A stretch of DNA of 64,000 nt from Canna indica (taxonomy: Eukaryota > Streptophyta > Magnoliopsida > Zingiberales > Cannaceae). The position numbers and the translations under genes are program-made. A model generated the notes under the pieces. The model made no database searches. It saw only the letters and a list, made by a program, of their open reading frames with translations, and had not been told where the DNA came from. How positions within the stretch are numbered: the first letter of the stretch is position 1; every line of letters starts with the position of its first letter. Location: the NCBI GenBank assembly GCA_034359265.1, contig CP136891.1:48538001-48602000 (forward strand), given 5' to 3'. Positions 10,265 to 21,061 of the stretch are shown here, one piece after another.

Positions 10265-11640
10265 ATGATTGAGACTAAATGGGTATTTAGAAACAAGTTA
10301 GATGAAGGAGGTTTTGTTATTAGAAACAAAGCTAGGTTAGTGGTCCAAGGGTACAATCAAGAAGAAGGAATTGATTATAATGAAACTTATGCTCCCGTAG
10401 CTAGATTAGAAGCAACTCACATGGTTTTAGCTTATGCTAGTTTTAATGGCTTTAAACTTTTTCAAATGGATGTTAAAAGTGCATTTTTAAATTATTTTAT
10501 CGATGAAGAAGTTTATGTTGAACAACCCCCCGGATTTGAAAGTTTTGAGTTTCCAAACCATGTTTTTAAACATAAAAAGGCTTTGTATGGTTTAAAACAA
10601 GCCCCTAGGGCTTGGTATGAAAGGCTTTCCACGTTGTTTTTCATCGATCAAAGCTTTAGAATTGGAAAAGCCAATGTTTCGCTTTTTATAAAAAATAATA
10701 AAAATGATATTTTACTTGTACAAATTTATGTTGATGATATAATATTTGGTGCTACTAATGAATTACTTTGTGAGTGGTTTGCAAAATGCATGGAAGAAGA
10801 GTTTGAGATGAGCATGATGGGAGAACTTTCCTTCATGCTTGGTCTCCAAATCAAGCAAACCAACAAAGAAATCTTCATAAATCAAGCTAAATACACAAAG
10901 GAGCTCATCAAAAGGTTTGGAATGAATGAAGCCAAGATAGCTTCTACACCAATGAGCACATCCATCAAGGTTGACAAAGATGAAGATGGTGTCAAACTAG
11001 ATGAAAAAAGATGTCGAGGTATGATTGGTAGTCTTATCTATTTAACTGCAAGTAGACCCGATATGGAGTGTTTGTGCATGTGCTAGGTTTCAATCTTGTC
11101 TTAGAATGTCTCACTTGAGTGCGGTCAAACGCATGTTGAGATATTTGAAGGGCACGGTTGACTTAGGATTATGGTATCTATGTAATGCATCTTTCGATTT
11201 AATTGGTTTTTCGGATGCCGATTTTGCTGAGTGTAAAGTAGATCGAAAAAGCACTAGTGGGTGTTGTCAATTCATAAGGATGAGTCTTGTTTCTTGGTTT
11301 TCAAAGAAGCAAAACTCGGTTGCACTTTCAACTACCGAAGTTGAATACATCGCTGCGGCTAGTTGTTGTGCACAAGTACTTTGGATGAAACAAACCCTTT
11401 TAGATTACAGACTTGGTTATTCATGTATACCTATACATTGTGATAACACTAGTGCAATCAATCTAACAAAAAATCCAGTTTTACACTCTCGGACCAAGCA
11501 CATTGATCTAAGGCACCATTTTCTTAGGGATAATGTAGCCATGGGAAATATATTCGTGGAATTCGTATCCACCGACAAATAACTTACGGATATATTCACA
11601 AAACCCTTAGGTGAAGAAAGTTTTACAAACTTAAGAATGC
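10265..11640 (+). pseudogene. SIRE-like pol: reverse transcriptase and RNase H (broken)
   Basis: The frame 10265-11086 is an RVT_2-type copia reverse transcriptase with TKWVFRNK, FQMDVKSAFLN, YGLKQAPRAWYERL and the catalytic YVDD at about 10728-10739. A frameshift near 11075 leads to RNase H at 11106-11582 (GFSDADFAE, DRKSTSGCCQF, LSTTEVEYIAA, HCDNTSAI, RTKHIDLRHHFLRD). The stop at 11580-11582 replaces the codon before the usual LTDIFTKPL end, which continues readable to about 11670. Damage is light: one frameshift and one nonsense change in an otherwise conserved region. Confidence 0.9.
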
Positions 11641-11670
11641 AATTAGGAATTTGTGCATTTCCTAGTGGTT

Positions 11671-12125
11671 AAAAATATTCAAAATATACATGTCTTTTGA
11701 AAAATTGCATTTCATATGGTATCATCACATTCATGTTTGCGACTTATTGATGTTTGCCTTATAATGGGACTTTGCGACTTATTGATGTTTGCCTTCTATA
11801 GGCTTACATTGATAGAAAGGACTATAGTGGTAGATGATACTCGATTTTATGGTTTTCTTGGTTTTAATGATGGAACTCACTAATGCCTTAGTTCTTGCCC
11901 TTTTTGATTGATGTCAAAAAGGGGAGAAAAAGTAAGTTCATATTTGTTTTATGATGCATATAGATAGGGGGAGTTACAAGCATAATATGCATACTGATAG
12001 GGGGAGTATATGTTAAGTTGTGAACTAAGTTGTGTATGCCTTAACTCAAACTTATAAATGATACTTAGAGTCTTCTTTTATATAAAATATCATGTTGTGT
12101 TTGTCATCATCAAAAGGGGGGAGAT
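11671..12125 (+). other. 3' untranslated region and polypurine tracts of the SIRE-like element
   Basis: About 450 bases without coding signal. It has several purine tracts: AAAAAGGGGAGAAAAAG (about 11919), TAGGGGGAGT (about 11966 and 11997), and AAAAGGGGGGAGAT directly before the 3' LTR, the probable plus-strand primer. Confidence 0.75.
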
Positions 12126-13453
12126 TGTTAGCCCAAGGGTTCCCTTTAGGCTTCGATCTCTATTAATTTGATGATAACAAACATGTATTTAATATATGTG
12201 TGTGTAGTTGTGAGTTCAGGTTGAGGTTGTGATAAGCACGCGAACTTCACTCGGAAAATCGCAAAAATCATCAAGAAAGGCTCGGATGTAGATTAAGTAG
12301 ATTCCTTGTAATATATCCCTAGGATCTCATACCGAGCCCACTTGTAAAGTTATCCAAGTCAAAACTTGGTTACAAAACCCATGAAAAATCGTGTAACAAA
12401 GCAAATGTAAAAATCAGCCTCAGCCCAGGTTCGGTTGACTAGTCGATCGACCGAACAAGGCAGAAAAATGGCAGTTGCCACTTCGGTTGACCGATTGGTC
12501 GACCGAACAAGGCCAAAAACTAGCAGTGGCTACTTCGGTCGATCGAACAAGGCCAAAATCTAGTAGTGGCTAATTCGGTCGATCGGAAAACAGAGGATTT
12601 AAATTGAGATCAATTTGGTTGACCATCCGGTCGATCGAACATGGCTGTAGAAAGGCAGAACGCCAGCGGTCGTTGGGCGGTTGATCGATCGGTCGACCGA
12701 TGATCGACCAGCAAGTAATCGGTCGGCGTCCAACGGGCAAAAAAATGCCTATTGGAGCGCTGTTCCGTTAGAGGGGTTATAAATACCCCTCACCAACCTT
12801 CATTAAACCTTCTTAACCATTGATTAAAGCTTTCAAAGAGAGATTTGTGCCTTCATTGCTTGATTCGCTCGCAGTTGCTTCTCCAATCGACGATTACTCT
12901 CAAGTGCTCATCTTCTCTCGACTCCAGCTTCGATTCGACCTCAACATCTTTTGGAGTTGAAGGCATTGAAGGCTTGGAAAAGAGCTCTTACTTGTGATTT
13001 TAGCTCTCTTCATTGTAATTTTACTTGTTGCTTGAACCTGTTTTTCATTTATTAGCTTGCTAGGTGTGCTAGTGTAAACACTTAGGATTTACTTTGTAGA
13101 ATTGTGTTTTGCCTAGGTGAATAGTTTTGAGGAGTTTTCAAAGGGCTGAGAACCGAGTCCTCGGTTGTATTCAAAGGGAAACACAAGGTCTATAAAGGAT
13201 TTGGTTAGAAATCCTTGGTGAGGAGCCAAAGTAGTGGAGCTAGTAGGCGGTTGGCCGAACCACTATAATTTCTTGACTTTGCATTGCCTTGTGTAATTGC
13301 TTATAATTGTGTTTCATACTCGATAACGAACATCGTGTAGTTGCACTTACTTTTGTTTGAAGTTGGAATTGACTTAAAAGAAATTGAAGTAGATTGTTAA
13401 AAGTCACCCAACACTATTCAACCCCCCCTTTTAGTGTGGGTATTCACTCAACA
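12126..13453 (+). repeat. 3' LTR of the SIRE-like element (complete, 1328 bp)
   Basis: Starts TGTTAGCCCAAGGG right after the polypurine tract and ends TATTCACTCAACA. It carries the 52-bp minisatellite (units at 12430, 12482, 12534, 12574), a TATA box at 12778, and the same tail as the 5' LTR. This copy defines the true LTR borders. A shrunken solo copy of this family lies reversed at 49640-50205. Confidence 0.92.
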
Positions 13454-13646
13454 ATTAAGACTCCGGTTGAAAACCTTAGGCCAACGAAGCCAAGCTCGTT
13501 GAACGTAAGGTAGGATCGCGCCTAGGGTCGTTGAGGGCATGGGAGCCCTCGAGCGGCGCTAAGGCCGAGGATCGTGCTTCGGGTGAAGCCGAGCTCACCT
13601 AGGAGCATAAGGCATGATCGCCGCCTGGGGTCATTGGGGGAGTGGG
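13454..13646 (+). repeat. 34-codon tandem repeat array (part 2)
   Basis: From about 13479 the units seen at 3845-4573 resume (GTAAGGTAGGATCGCGCC, then GGGCATGGGAGCCCTCGAGC), with about two diverged units and stops. The first ~25 bases do not fit the unit. The array is cut at 13647 by the LTR of the minus-strand copia element and resumes at 47580. Confidence 0.75.
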
Positions 13647-14033
13647 TGTTGGGATCCAGAGAGGAAACACAACGAAAAATAGCAATTTAAAAATTTCAAA
13701 AGCACCCCGAAAATAGCGATCTAGTTTAGCTATATTAAGAAATTCAACATGAGAGGAAGGAACAAATTTTGTATCTCAAGCCACAGGGTGAAGGTGTTGG
13801 TCCAATCTTGAATCCAAGACGCACACGTGTACGCCCTCCAACGATGATCCACACCAAGCGCCTCGTAACAAAAGGGCCAGCGACCTTTCAGGCTCATTGT
13901 GGCTCAACGGACAAGTTTCTCAAACTCTGGTTTGCACCAAACAAGCGTCGACCCTTCCTCCAAGAATCGGGCAGCGAGCAAGGGGACAGAGATGTTGAGA
14001 AACCTCGAAACGAATTCACACAAGAAGAGAGTA
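13647..14033 (-). repeat. Terminal segment of the 3' LTR of the Tork/TAR-like element
   Basis: Aligns with the first ~350 bases of the solo LTR at 54288 (AGCGATTTAAAAATTCAAAA-like, then CACACCAAGCGCCTCG and GTGGCTCAACGGA), but is quite diverged. It is cut at 14034 by a second copia LTR. The next recognisable part of this LTR is at 30786, and about 550-600 bases between are missing. Confidence 0.7.
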
Positions 14034-14948
14034 TGTTAGTGTTTGACTTATTATGTGTTGGCTATATTTGGCAAAAGGAATATTAGTTAGTTCTCAGTTG
14101 TATGTCAGTTGCAACTACTTTTGGTGCTATGGAGTTTATGTTGAAGTTCTTAGTTGTATGTCAGTTGCAACTACTCTTGTTGTTGTGGAGTTTTATTTTG
14201 AATCTTATGCTACTGCGATGATAACTTTTTGTTTGTAGTAATTAGTGATGCTTACATGATATTTATTATTGATATAAGTATTCATCTTTAAATACATTTG
14301 AGTGATTTGTCAATTATGAAATAAATGAAGTGGTTTTCATTTATGGGCTAGGCATTTTCTTGAAGCTTTTATGACCGAAATATTATGATGTATTATGGTT
14401 GTCTTTTGGTTTTGAAGCTGATGAAGTTAAGGTCTTTGATTAAGTGGCATTTATGGAAGTTGGTTGGCTTTCTCTATATATGAGGAAAGAGAAGATATGG
14501 ATTGGGGGGTCTCCTATGCGTTGAAACTAAGTTGCCAATTCTATGAGGAGTTGAGACCGTTGAGTGTGTATCGATGGCAACAAACTATTTCAATCAAGGT
14601 GGAGTTGGGTTGTTGAACTCACTACAACACAACGATTGTGTGGAGGACAAAACTCTATGATTGAGTTGTCATAAAGAGGCAAGTGGTTAGTACTTGTTAT
14701 AGCAAATAGTTGATTTGTTATTTCCAATTCACTTTAGTACTCATAGTTGGATTCTGGAGTGTGAAATCCTGAAACTTGTATTGTACTTTGTTGATAGTGG
14801 ATTGGACATCTGTCCGATGAGGGCCCCTCAGATTAGGTGACAAGTTTGTCACTAAACTGTGTAAACAAATCCTTGTGTGTTTGCGTATTTCTTTGTGGTT
14901 ATTTTATATCTATTGCTCACTCTATTTTTAAAGCAGTTAACATATTCA
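14034..14948 (+). repeat. 5' LTR of a second copia element (element J)
   Basis: Starts TGTTAGTGTTTGAC and ends AACATATTCA, about seven bases before a primer site. A 915-bp non-coding stretch with a GGGCCCCTCAGATTAGG segment and a T-rich 3' end. No second copy lies in the window, so borders rest on TG...CA and the primer site. Confidence 0.65.
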
Positions 14949-14955
14949 TGACTAT

Positions 14956-14967
14956 TGGTATCAGAGT
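14956..14967 (+). other. Primer-binding site of element J
   Basis: TGGTATCAGAGT, one mismatch to the canonical TGGTATCAGAGC, between the LTR and the gag start. Confidence 0.75.
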
Positions 14968-15027
14968 AGTTGTGCTAACCTCTTCCAGCACAGATTCTTG
15001 GACGGTCTCTAACCTTTTAACCTCAAG

Positions 15028-15760
15028 ATGGAAGGAATGCCTACGAAAAACTCAGTCAACGTTTCACCTTTGTTGATAGGAACAAACTATGCTTATTGGA
15101 AGGCTCGAATGAGAGCTTTCATCAAGTCTCTAGATGACCGTTGCTGGGATACTATTCAGATTGGCTACACACCTCCCACAACAACATATGAGATTGAGCG
15201 CAAGCCTAAAAGTGAGTGTACTGAAGTAGAAATAACTACTGCAAACTATGACAACAAAGCCCTTAATGCTATCTTCAGTGGAGTTGATGCTACTCTGTTC
15301 AATCTGATCTCAGCTTGTATACTGGGAAAACAAGCCTGGTAAATTTTAGAAATAAATCATGAAGGATCTCTGACGCTTCGAAAGTCCAAAGTTGAAATCC
15401 TGAACACTAGATTTGAGAATCTGAAGATGGGAGATGATGAAAGCATTCAAGACTTCCATGGGCGTGTCAAATATCTCATGAATAATGCAACCAAACTTGG
15501 ACAATCCTTCATAGAAGAAAAAGTTGTAAGAAAAGTCTTGAGATCTATGCCTTCAAAATTTGATATGAAAGTTGTAATCAATGAAGTTCATGGTCCATCA
15601 ATTATGACTCTTGACATGTTGATGAGAAAACTTGAAACATACGAGTTAAAACTTTCAAAAAAATACTCTCATGAGGAGAAGAAGAAAAACCTTGCTTTCA
15701 GTGCCACTGAGGATGAGGTTAAGTCTAAAGGGTGTTTAGAATATGAGTTGGATGTTGTTT
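15028..15760 (+). pseudogene. Copia gag of element J (stop and truncation)
   Basis: The start at 15028 gives MEGMPTKNSVN and then LIGTNYAYWKARMRAFIKS, the typical copia gag N-terminus. A TAA at 15340-15342 breaks the frame after GKQAW. It continues in the same frame with FHGRVKYLMNNATKLG and an EEKVVRKVLRSMP block, as in UBN2-type gag, to about 15760. There the reading runs into a reversed family-F LTR, which adds a short chimeric tail and stop. No zinc knuckle or pol follows. Confidence 0.85.
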
Positions 15761-15761
15761 T

Positions 15762-16138
15762 TATTGGTGCAATGACCACACTAGAGGGGGGGTGAATAGT
15801 GTGTTAACTAAACTTATCGTCTAAATTCTGTTTTAAACATTTTCTTAAACTACTTAGACAAATTGCAATTTATCAACTAAATACGGAAGCAAGTAATAAA
15901 GATAAGCAATGTGATGCACAAATAAAATAATGCTAACACAATTATTTATAGTGGTTCGACCCCAATGTCTACTCCACTACCTAAGCACCCAACTTAGGAT
16001 TTCCATACTAGTTTAATTATATTAATTAGTTTCCTTACAATGAGGACTTTACACCTAAAAGTCTCTGCACTTCCACACCCAGAAGTATCCTGCCTTCCTA
16101 CTGAGATCATTCTCCCACCTCAACCTAAGGACAACTTG
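15762..16138 (-). repeat. Reversed family-F LTR fragment (copy F3)
   Basis: TTGGTGCAATGACCACACTAG followed by a G run and TACTCCACTACCTAAGCACC, collinear with the starts of copies at 4574, 58440 and 59489. It ends at 16138, where a reversed Tekay LTR begins, and does not resume afterwards. Confidence 0.75.
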
Positions 16139-18588
16139 TGTCACACCCCAACTTAGGGTCGTGTGACTGGCCAGGGTCTATGTCCTACCCTGAAGCCTAC
16201 CACATACACTGACTAACAGAAACTAAAACACATAATGAAAACAACGATGCAGCTTTATTCAAATCTTTATAGAAGGTTCATAATTTTGCTTTAAAACATA
16301 AAAAGTTTCGAAACATCAATCACCAGAGGAAATAACTCAAGTTTAAAAGCAAGTACATGTTTTCGAATAGATAATCTCAGTGTATTAAAAGAAACAACTG
16401 CCTTAGACCTCTAGACTATGACTAGTGGACGCTGCTACGAGATCTACGCCACCGCCTGCCCTCCAGCTGCACCATGATTCCAAGCCTCATCTCACTGATC
16501 GGGCTTTGAAAAACAAGGAAATAAATCGTGAGTCCACATGGGACTCAGTGAGCGGTTCTTCCGAACCACCACATAATTGCCCAATAATCACACATATATA
16601 TATATGGCAGTAAAATATAAAGTTAGGGATATAAGTTGCTTCTGTTATGACAACTGACCCCAGGGGTCGTCTTGTATAGGCCATACATTCATGTAAGCAG
16701 CCATAATAGCCTAACTACGCCACATGGCACTCGGCCCCTAGGCCTACCACATTAACATAGTAACGTACTGGCCGTTCGGGCCACATAGCACATAAGTGAA
16801 TCAAAGCAAACTCTGGGCCGTCAACTAGGATGGTCTGCTAGTCTCCGAACACCAACTGGTGTAGGGATAGCTAGTCCCACCCAACTGGGGTCTGACACCT
16901 AGCGGGCCCGCTGGTGCAATCTCAAGACCCAATCACTGGCCGAGTCAAGCATTAGTCATTTCGACTACCCATGCTTCTAGGCAGACCACCACAATCACAT
17001 CACACAAACATGGTGTCCTAAAGTTTCCTTATTTAAAGTCCCGGGTGTTCGCCCGTTCTCAGTCTTTTAATTTCGGTCGTATCATGCGCACACTATTGTT
17101 CACAAAATGTTTCTTTGGTATGAGGCCTAACTCATCTACTTTTCAGTTTCCATATCTAACACACAATTTATAATTTCATGTAAATCATCTAGCGTCATAT
17201 GCTACCTTTTGCTAATGTAAACTACATGTTATAGACTTGGAAATGCACCACTTAACAATACCGGACAGCATATAAACTATAATGAAATTTCTTCACAACA
17301 CCTACTATGTATAGCCACATGATTCAATGATAAAGAATTTAAATTCTGCTTTAAACCATAAATTCAACAAGGAAATAAATTATCTAACATGGTAAAAGTA
17401 TCACCACATTTCAGAATTTAAAGAGGAAAGGTCTAAGGATGGTTACTATCCTACCATTCTACTAATTACACACATCAACATAGAACCCTTAGTTAGATCT
17501 TACCTAAATGTCATCTTGATTCTAATTGTCAATCTAGGCAACTTGTCATGCCCTATTGTTTTGAGTATTCCTAACCATGAAGTTTATCTTCTAGAGATCA
17601 CCATCTCCCCCAATCCTTGCTCGGCCAAGACTTGAGCAAAGCGTGCCTTGCTCGGCTGAGCCTCCAAGGATAGGAACAAGAGGGAAGGACCAACCCCAAC
17701 CCTAATATCTTGTTTCTGATCTATCCTAATTAAGACCTTGATGAAACCGCACACCCCTTGCTCGGCCAACCCATCGACATGGAGTTTCCCCTTTGCTTGG
17801 CCGAGCCTTTAGAGGATGAGTTCCAATCGTCACTTTCAGTAAGTAAATCATGAATCCACTCGATATGGGTTTAAGATCGTTCAAAGGGGGTTTACATCCG
17901 TCAAGGGAATTGGGGAAAATTTCGGCATGACCTTTCCCCTTTTTCCTTGACTCGGCAGCCCCTAAAATATCAAGAATCTGACTAAAACTACCGAGATCCG
18001 ATGCAACAATAATTAAAACAGCGGTAAGAAGATCAAGGTACCATGAATCGATGAAAAACTCACGAGAAACTCGACACCTAGCAGTCCTAGGGGTTCGGCT
18101 ACCTGCTTCCCCCAAATCAACGAAAAGTAACCACTCACCTTGATTAAGGAAGAAGAAAGGGTTTCCGACGGAAAGTAACCCCAAATCTGACGGCGACATG
18201 GTTTTCGGCGCCGACCCAAGATCTCCCCTCCTCCCTCTCTTGCTCGGGCGGCGTGCGGCTCAAGAATGAGCCGCACGACTCATGATGAGGGGTTTTACCC
18301 CCTCATCCACCAATGACATAAATGCCCCTCTAACTAACTTTACCTCTACTCGACTCGATCCTAGTCCGATTCAGGCCCCGATTCGATCCGCATACACGAT
18401 TTGAACTTGACTCAAAAAGGACATCTAATGCTTAATAAGGAAATATCCATCTAACCAATTTAAACTTCATAAGCCGAGTTATACCTTCTACTCATGGCGA
18501 CTCCGCGGCTCGACTCGACTAACTCTTGATCCGGCACGCTGCACCAAAAATAGATTTTCATATTAGGAAAAAATTTTTGGGTCTTACA
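16139..18588 (-). repeat. Solo LTR of the Tekay-like family (copy B1, complete, 2450 bp)
   Basis: On the plus strand it starts TGTCACACCCCAACTTAGGG and ends TTTTTGGGTCTTACA; on its own strand it is TGTAAGACCC...GGGGTGTGACA. It matches the Tekay 3' LTR at 23920-26373 in length and order. ACTTG (16134-16138) and ACTTT (18589-18593) flank it, a 4-of-5 target duplication. No internal sequence follows, so it is a solo LTR left by LTR-LTR recombination. The ORFs inside are incidental. An (AT)n stretch lies near 16590. Confidence 0.85.
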
Positions 18589-18591
18589 ACT

Positions 18592-19090
18592 TTTCACACC
18601 CCAAGTTCAGGGTCACGTGACCGGCCAGGGTATACGTGCATATACCCCGCAGCCTAACCCATGCAGATGCCAACTCATAAAATAGCGGAATAAACAACAG
18701 CTTTTATTAATAAAAAGAACCAAAATAGATTTTTATTTCAAAACATCAAAGTTTTTATTAAATAGCTCAAGTGCGGAAATAAATAAATCAGAGAGCAACC
18801 GTTCTTTAATAAATAAAAGACTGAATAAAACATGAATGTCCCCACGAGACTACGACTCCAAATACCAAAACAATAGTGCATGACAACCTACTACATACTC
18901 GACTACGACCCCTAACAAGGACTGCTATGAGATCATGTGGCTCATCTGCCCTCCAGCTGTGCCAAGTGTTCTAGCCCACCTCACCGGCCAGGCTCTACAA
19001 AACAAAACAACAACAATGAGTGAGTTCAAAGAACTCAGTGAGCGGTTCTACCAACCCCCACAATAAAATAGCACAGAGATAAGCAATAGC
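18592..19090 (-). repeat. Reversed Tekay-like LTR fragment (copy B')
   Basis: Starts TTTCACACCCCAAGTTCAGG, four bases after B1 ends, and follows the order of B1 through the CTCAGTGAGCGGTTCT block (about 19040). Near 19090-19106 it switches directly to plus-strand Tekay leader (GCTTGTGTTAATAATTTC). The Tekay internal region that follows therefore lacks its own 5' LTR. Confidence 0.75.
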
Positions 19091-19169
19091 ATAACATCCA
19101 ACTCTATAGAGCTTGTGTTAATAATTTCTTATATGTCATGCAATTTCCTTTCTTCCTTGTGATAGTGAA

Positions 19170-20045
19170 ATGGATGCTCAAAATGCTGCTTTGAGCGGTA
19201 GTGGCAGTAACTCGACGGAACATTGAGGCTGGGGGCGAGGCCGAGGCTGGACCCGGGGCAGAGATAGAGAGCTATCTAAGGGACAGGGACAGGAGTCAGC
19301 GGTTGATCTACTACAGGCTCAGGTGAACCAATTGACTGAGGTGCTCCAAAAGGAGCAGGAACTGAGACAACAGTTGCAGCAGCAGTCCCAGCAGCCACCG
19401 CCATAGCCAATTCCTTTGGTTTCAGTGGTACCAGAAGTGGCGGAGGTGGTAGCACTAGTGGTCAGAACCCCAACTTATGCAAATTTTGTCACCCTGAAGC
19501 CACCAGAGTTCACTGGGACAGATCATCGAAGTGAAGAATTTCTGGGGGATTGCTATGAGCTATGCATGGAACTGGGATGTTCATCAGAGGCGGCTGCTCG
19601 TATGGTCGGTCTTCATATGAGGGGACCGGCAAAGGTCTGGCTACAAACTTGGAAGGCCCGCAGGGCAGCTGCCGCACCACCTCCCACATGGGAGGAATTT
19701 CGGGAGGCTGCGGAAGAGCAGTACTTACCCATGACTGTCCGTGACAAGCGCGCCCGTGATTTTGAAATGGTGTGCCAAGCTAGAGGCATGATAGTGTCGG
19801 AGTATGAGATGGAGTTTAATCGTCTCTCCAAGTACCATCCCACCCTAGTGGCGACTGAGACCGCTAGGGTCAAGAGGTTCGTGGTAGGATTGAGGCCACA
19901 AATTGGCAGGCTTATTCATTTCACCGAGGAATCTACACTGGCTCGGGTAGTGGATGAAGCCCTGCGGAAAGAAGCTTTGGTGCTGTTCGTGAGAAATGAC
20001 GGGCCAGGTAAGAAGAAGTTTCGGTCACAGGTTTCTGGTAGTTGA
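19170..20045 (+). pseudogene. Tekay gag (two nonsense codons)
   Basis: Start at 19170 (MDAQNAALSGSGSNS), preceded by leader shared with 26580 and 28692. The frame is the same throughout, but TGA at 19224-19226 (in an Arg/Gly-rich stretch, from CGA in the copy at 28746) and TAG at 19404-19406 (in a Gln/Pro stretch) break it. The open part from 19416 has the retrotransposon-gag core: FTGTDHRSEEFLGDCYELC, GPAKVWLQTWKA, EFREAAEEQYLP, EFNRLSKYHPTL and FVVGLRPQI. Confidence 0.88.
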
Positions 20046-20191
20046 TCTTGGCACTATGAAGGGGCAATGCCCACAGCAGATCAGCAGCAAAGCCGGGGGC
20101 AGAATGGCAATAGAGGCTGTGGGAGCCAAGGGACCGGGTTAGTGAGGCCGGCAGTGTCAGGAGGTGGTTCTCAGAGATCTGAGGTGCCGTA

Positions 20192-21055
20192 GTGTGGCAG
20201 CTGCAGTCGGAGGCACTAGGGTCGTGCCATAACCGCACTAAAGCTTGCTTCAAGTGCGGTCGGGTCAGACATTTCAAGAAGGACTGCCCTGAGGGAACTG
20301 GTCAGAAGCCTGAGCTGTCAAGGGGTAAAGCACCTATGTCAGTAGGGTCAGTAGCACCAAGAGGGCAGACTCAGAATAGGGGGCCGCAGACTAGTCATTC
20401 AGAGAGGCCACTTGCGCGGGTCTATGCTATGAACCGTGATGGGGCAGAGGCTTCTAAAGCAGTGGTGACATGTACTATTTTAGTATGTTCGTCTGCTGCA
20501 TATGTATATTTTGATCTGGGTGCCACGCACTCATTTATGTCTGCCATATTTGCTGCAAAGCTGCCAATGGCTCCCTCTATGCTTGATGGGTCATTGATGG
20601 TATCAACGCCTACGGGCGATGCAATCTTAACAACCTCAATTTATCAAGGGTTCGAAGTGCTCATATGCGGCCATGTCCTGAGTGCAGACTTGACACTCCT
20701 ACCCACTCTTGAGCTTGATGTCATCATTGGCATGGACTGGCTGGCAGAGCATTTCGCAATGTTGGATTGTAGAGCCAAAGCAGTGATGTTTAGTAAGCTT
20801 GGGCTTCCGCAGTTCAACTTCCAAGGGGAGGGAGGTAGCAAGCCGATAGGGGTCATCTCAGCCCTAAAGGCTCGCAAATTACTTAGGGGCGGCTGCCAAT
20901 CTTTCCTGACCTTTGTAGCTGTGGTCGAGGAGGAAAGGAGTGAAGCAAAGCATATCAGCGGAACCCCCGTGGTCTGTGAATTCCTTGATGTGTTTCCCGA
21001 GGAATTGCTAGGGTTGCCGCCCAGAAGGAAGGTCGATTCTTGCATTGATCTGTAG
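20192..21055 (+). pseudogene. Tekay zinc knuckle and aspartic protease
   Basis: A CCHC knuckle (CFKCGRVRHFKKDC) lies at 20246-20289, with Arg in place of the usual Gly before His. Protease follows with DLGATHSFMS at about 20511-20540; the usual Asp-Ser-Gly has become Asp-Leu-Gly, so catalysis is doubtful. ELDVIIGMDWLAEH at about 20710-20750 is the conserved second protease motif. The frame ends at the reverse-transcriptase linker (VFPEELLGLPP). A frame change lies between gag (ends 20045) and this part. Confidence 0.87.
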
Positions 21056-21061
21056 CCCGGG

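Larger units (their letters stand above)
5601..13453 (+). mobile_element. SIRE-like Ty1/copia retrotransposon, nearly full length but inactive
   Basis: Layout is 5' LTR, primer site, gag with coiled coil and zinc knuckle, copia-order pol (protease, integrase, reverse transcriptase, RNase H), polypurine tracts and 3' LTR. The long Glu/Lys-rich gag coiled coil and the YGLKQAPRAWYERLS reverse transcriptase signature fit the SIRE/Maximus lineage. The two LTRs are clearly alike but differ by many substitutions and a 12-bp length change in a minisatellite, so insertion is not very recent. The first ~42 bases of the 5' LTR are missing, so no target duplication can be tested. The element lies in the tandem-repeat array. 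Confidence 0.9.

Noticed and set aside
17584..18276. Minus-strand ORFs of 61-157 codons in the solo Tekay LTR
   Set aside because: LTR sequence; the frames are not kept in the other LTR copies at 23920 and 60278.
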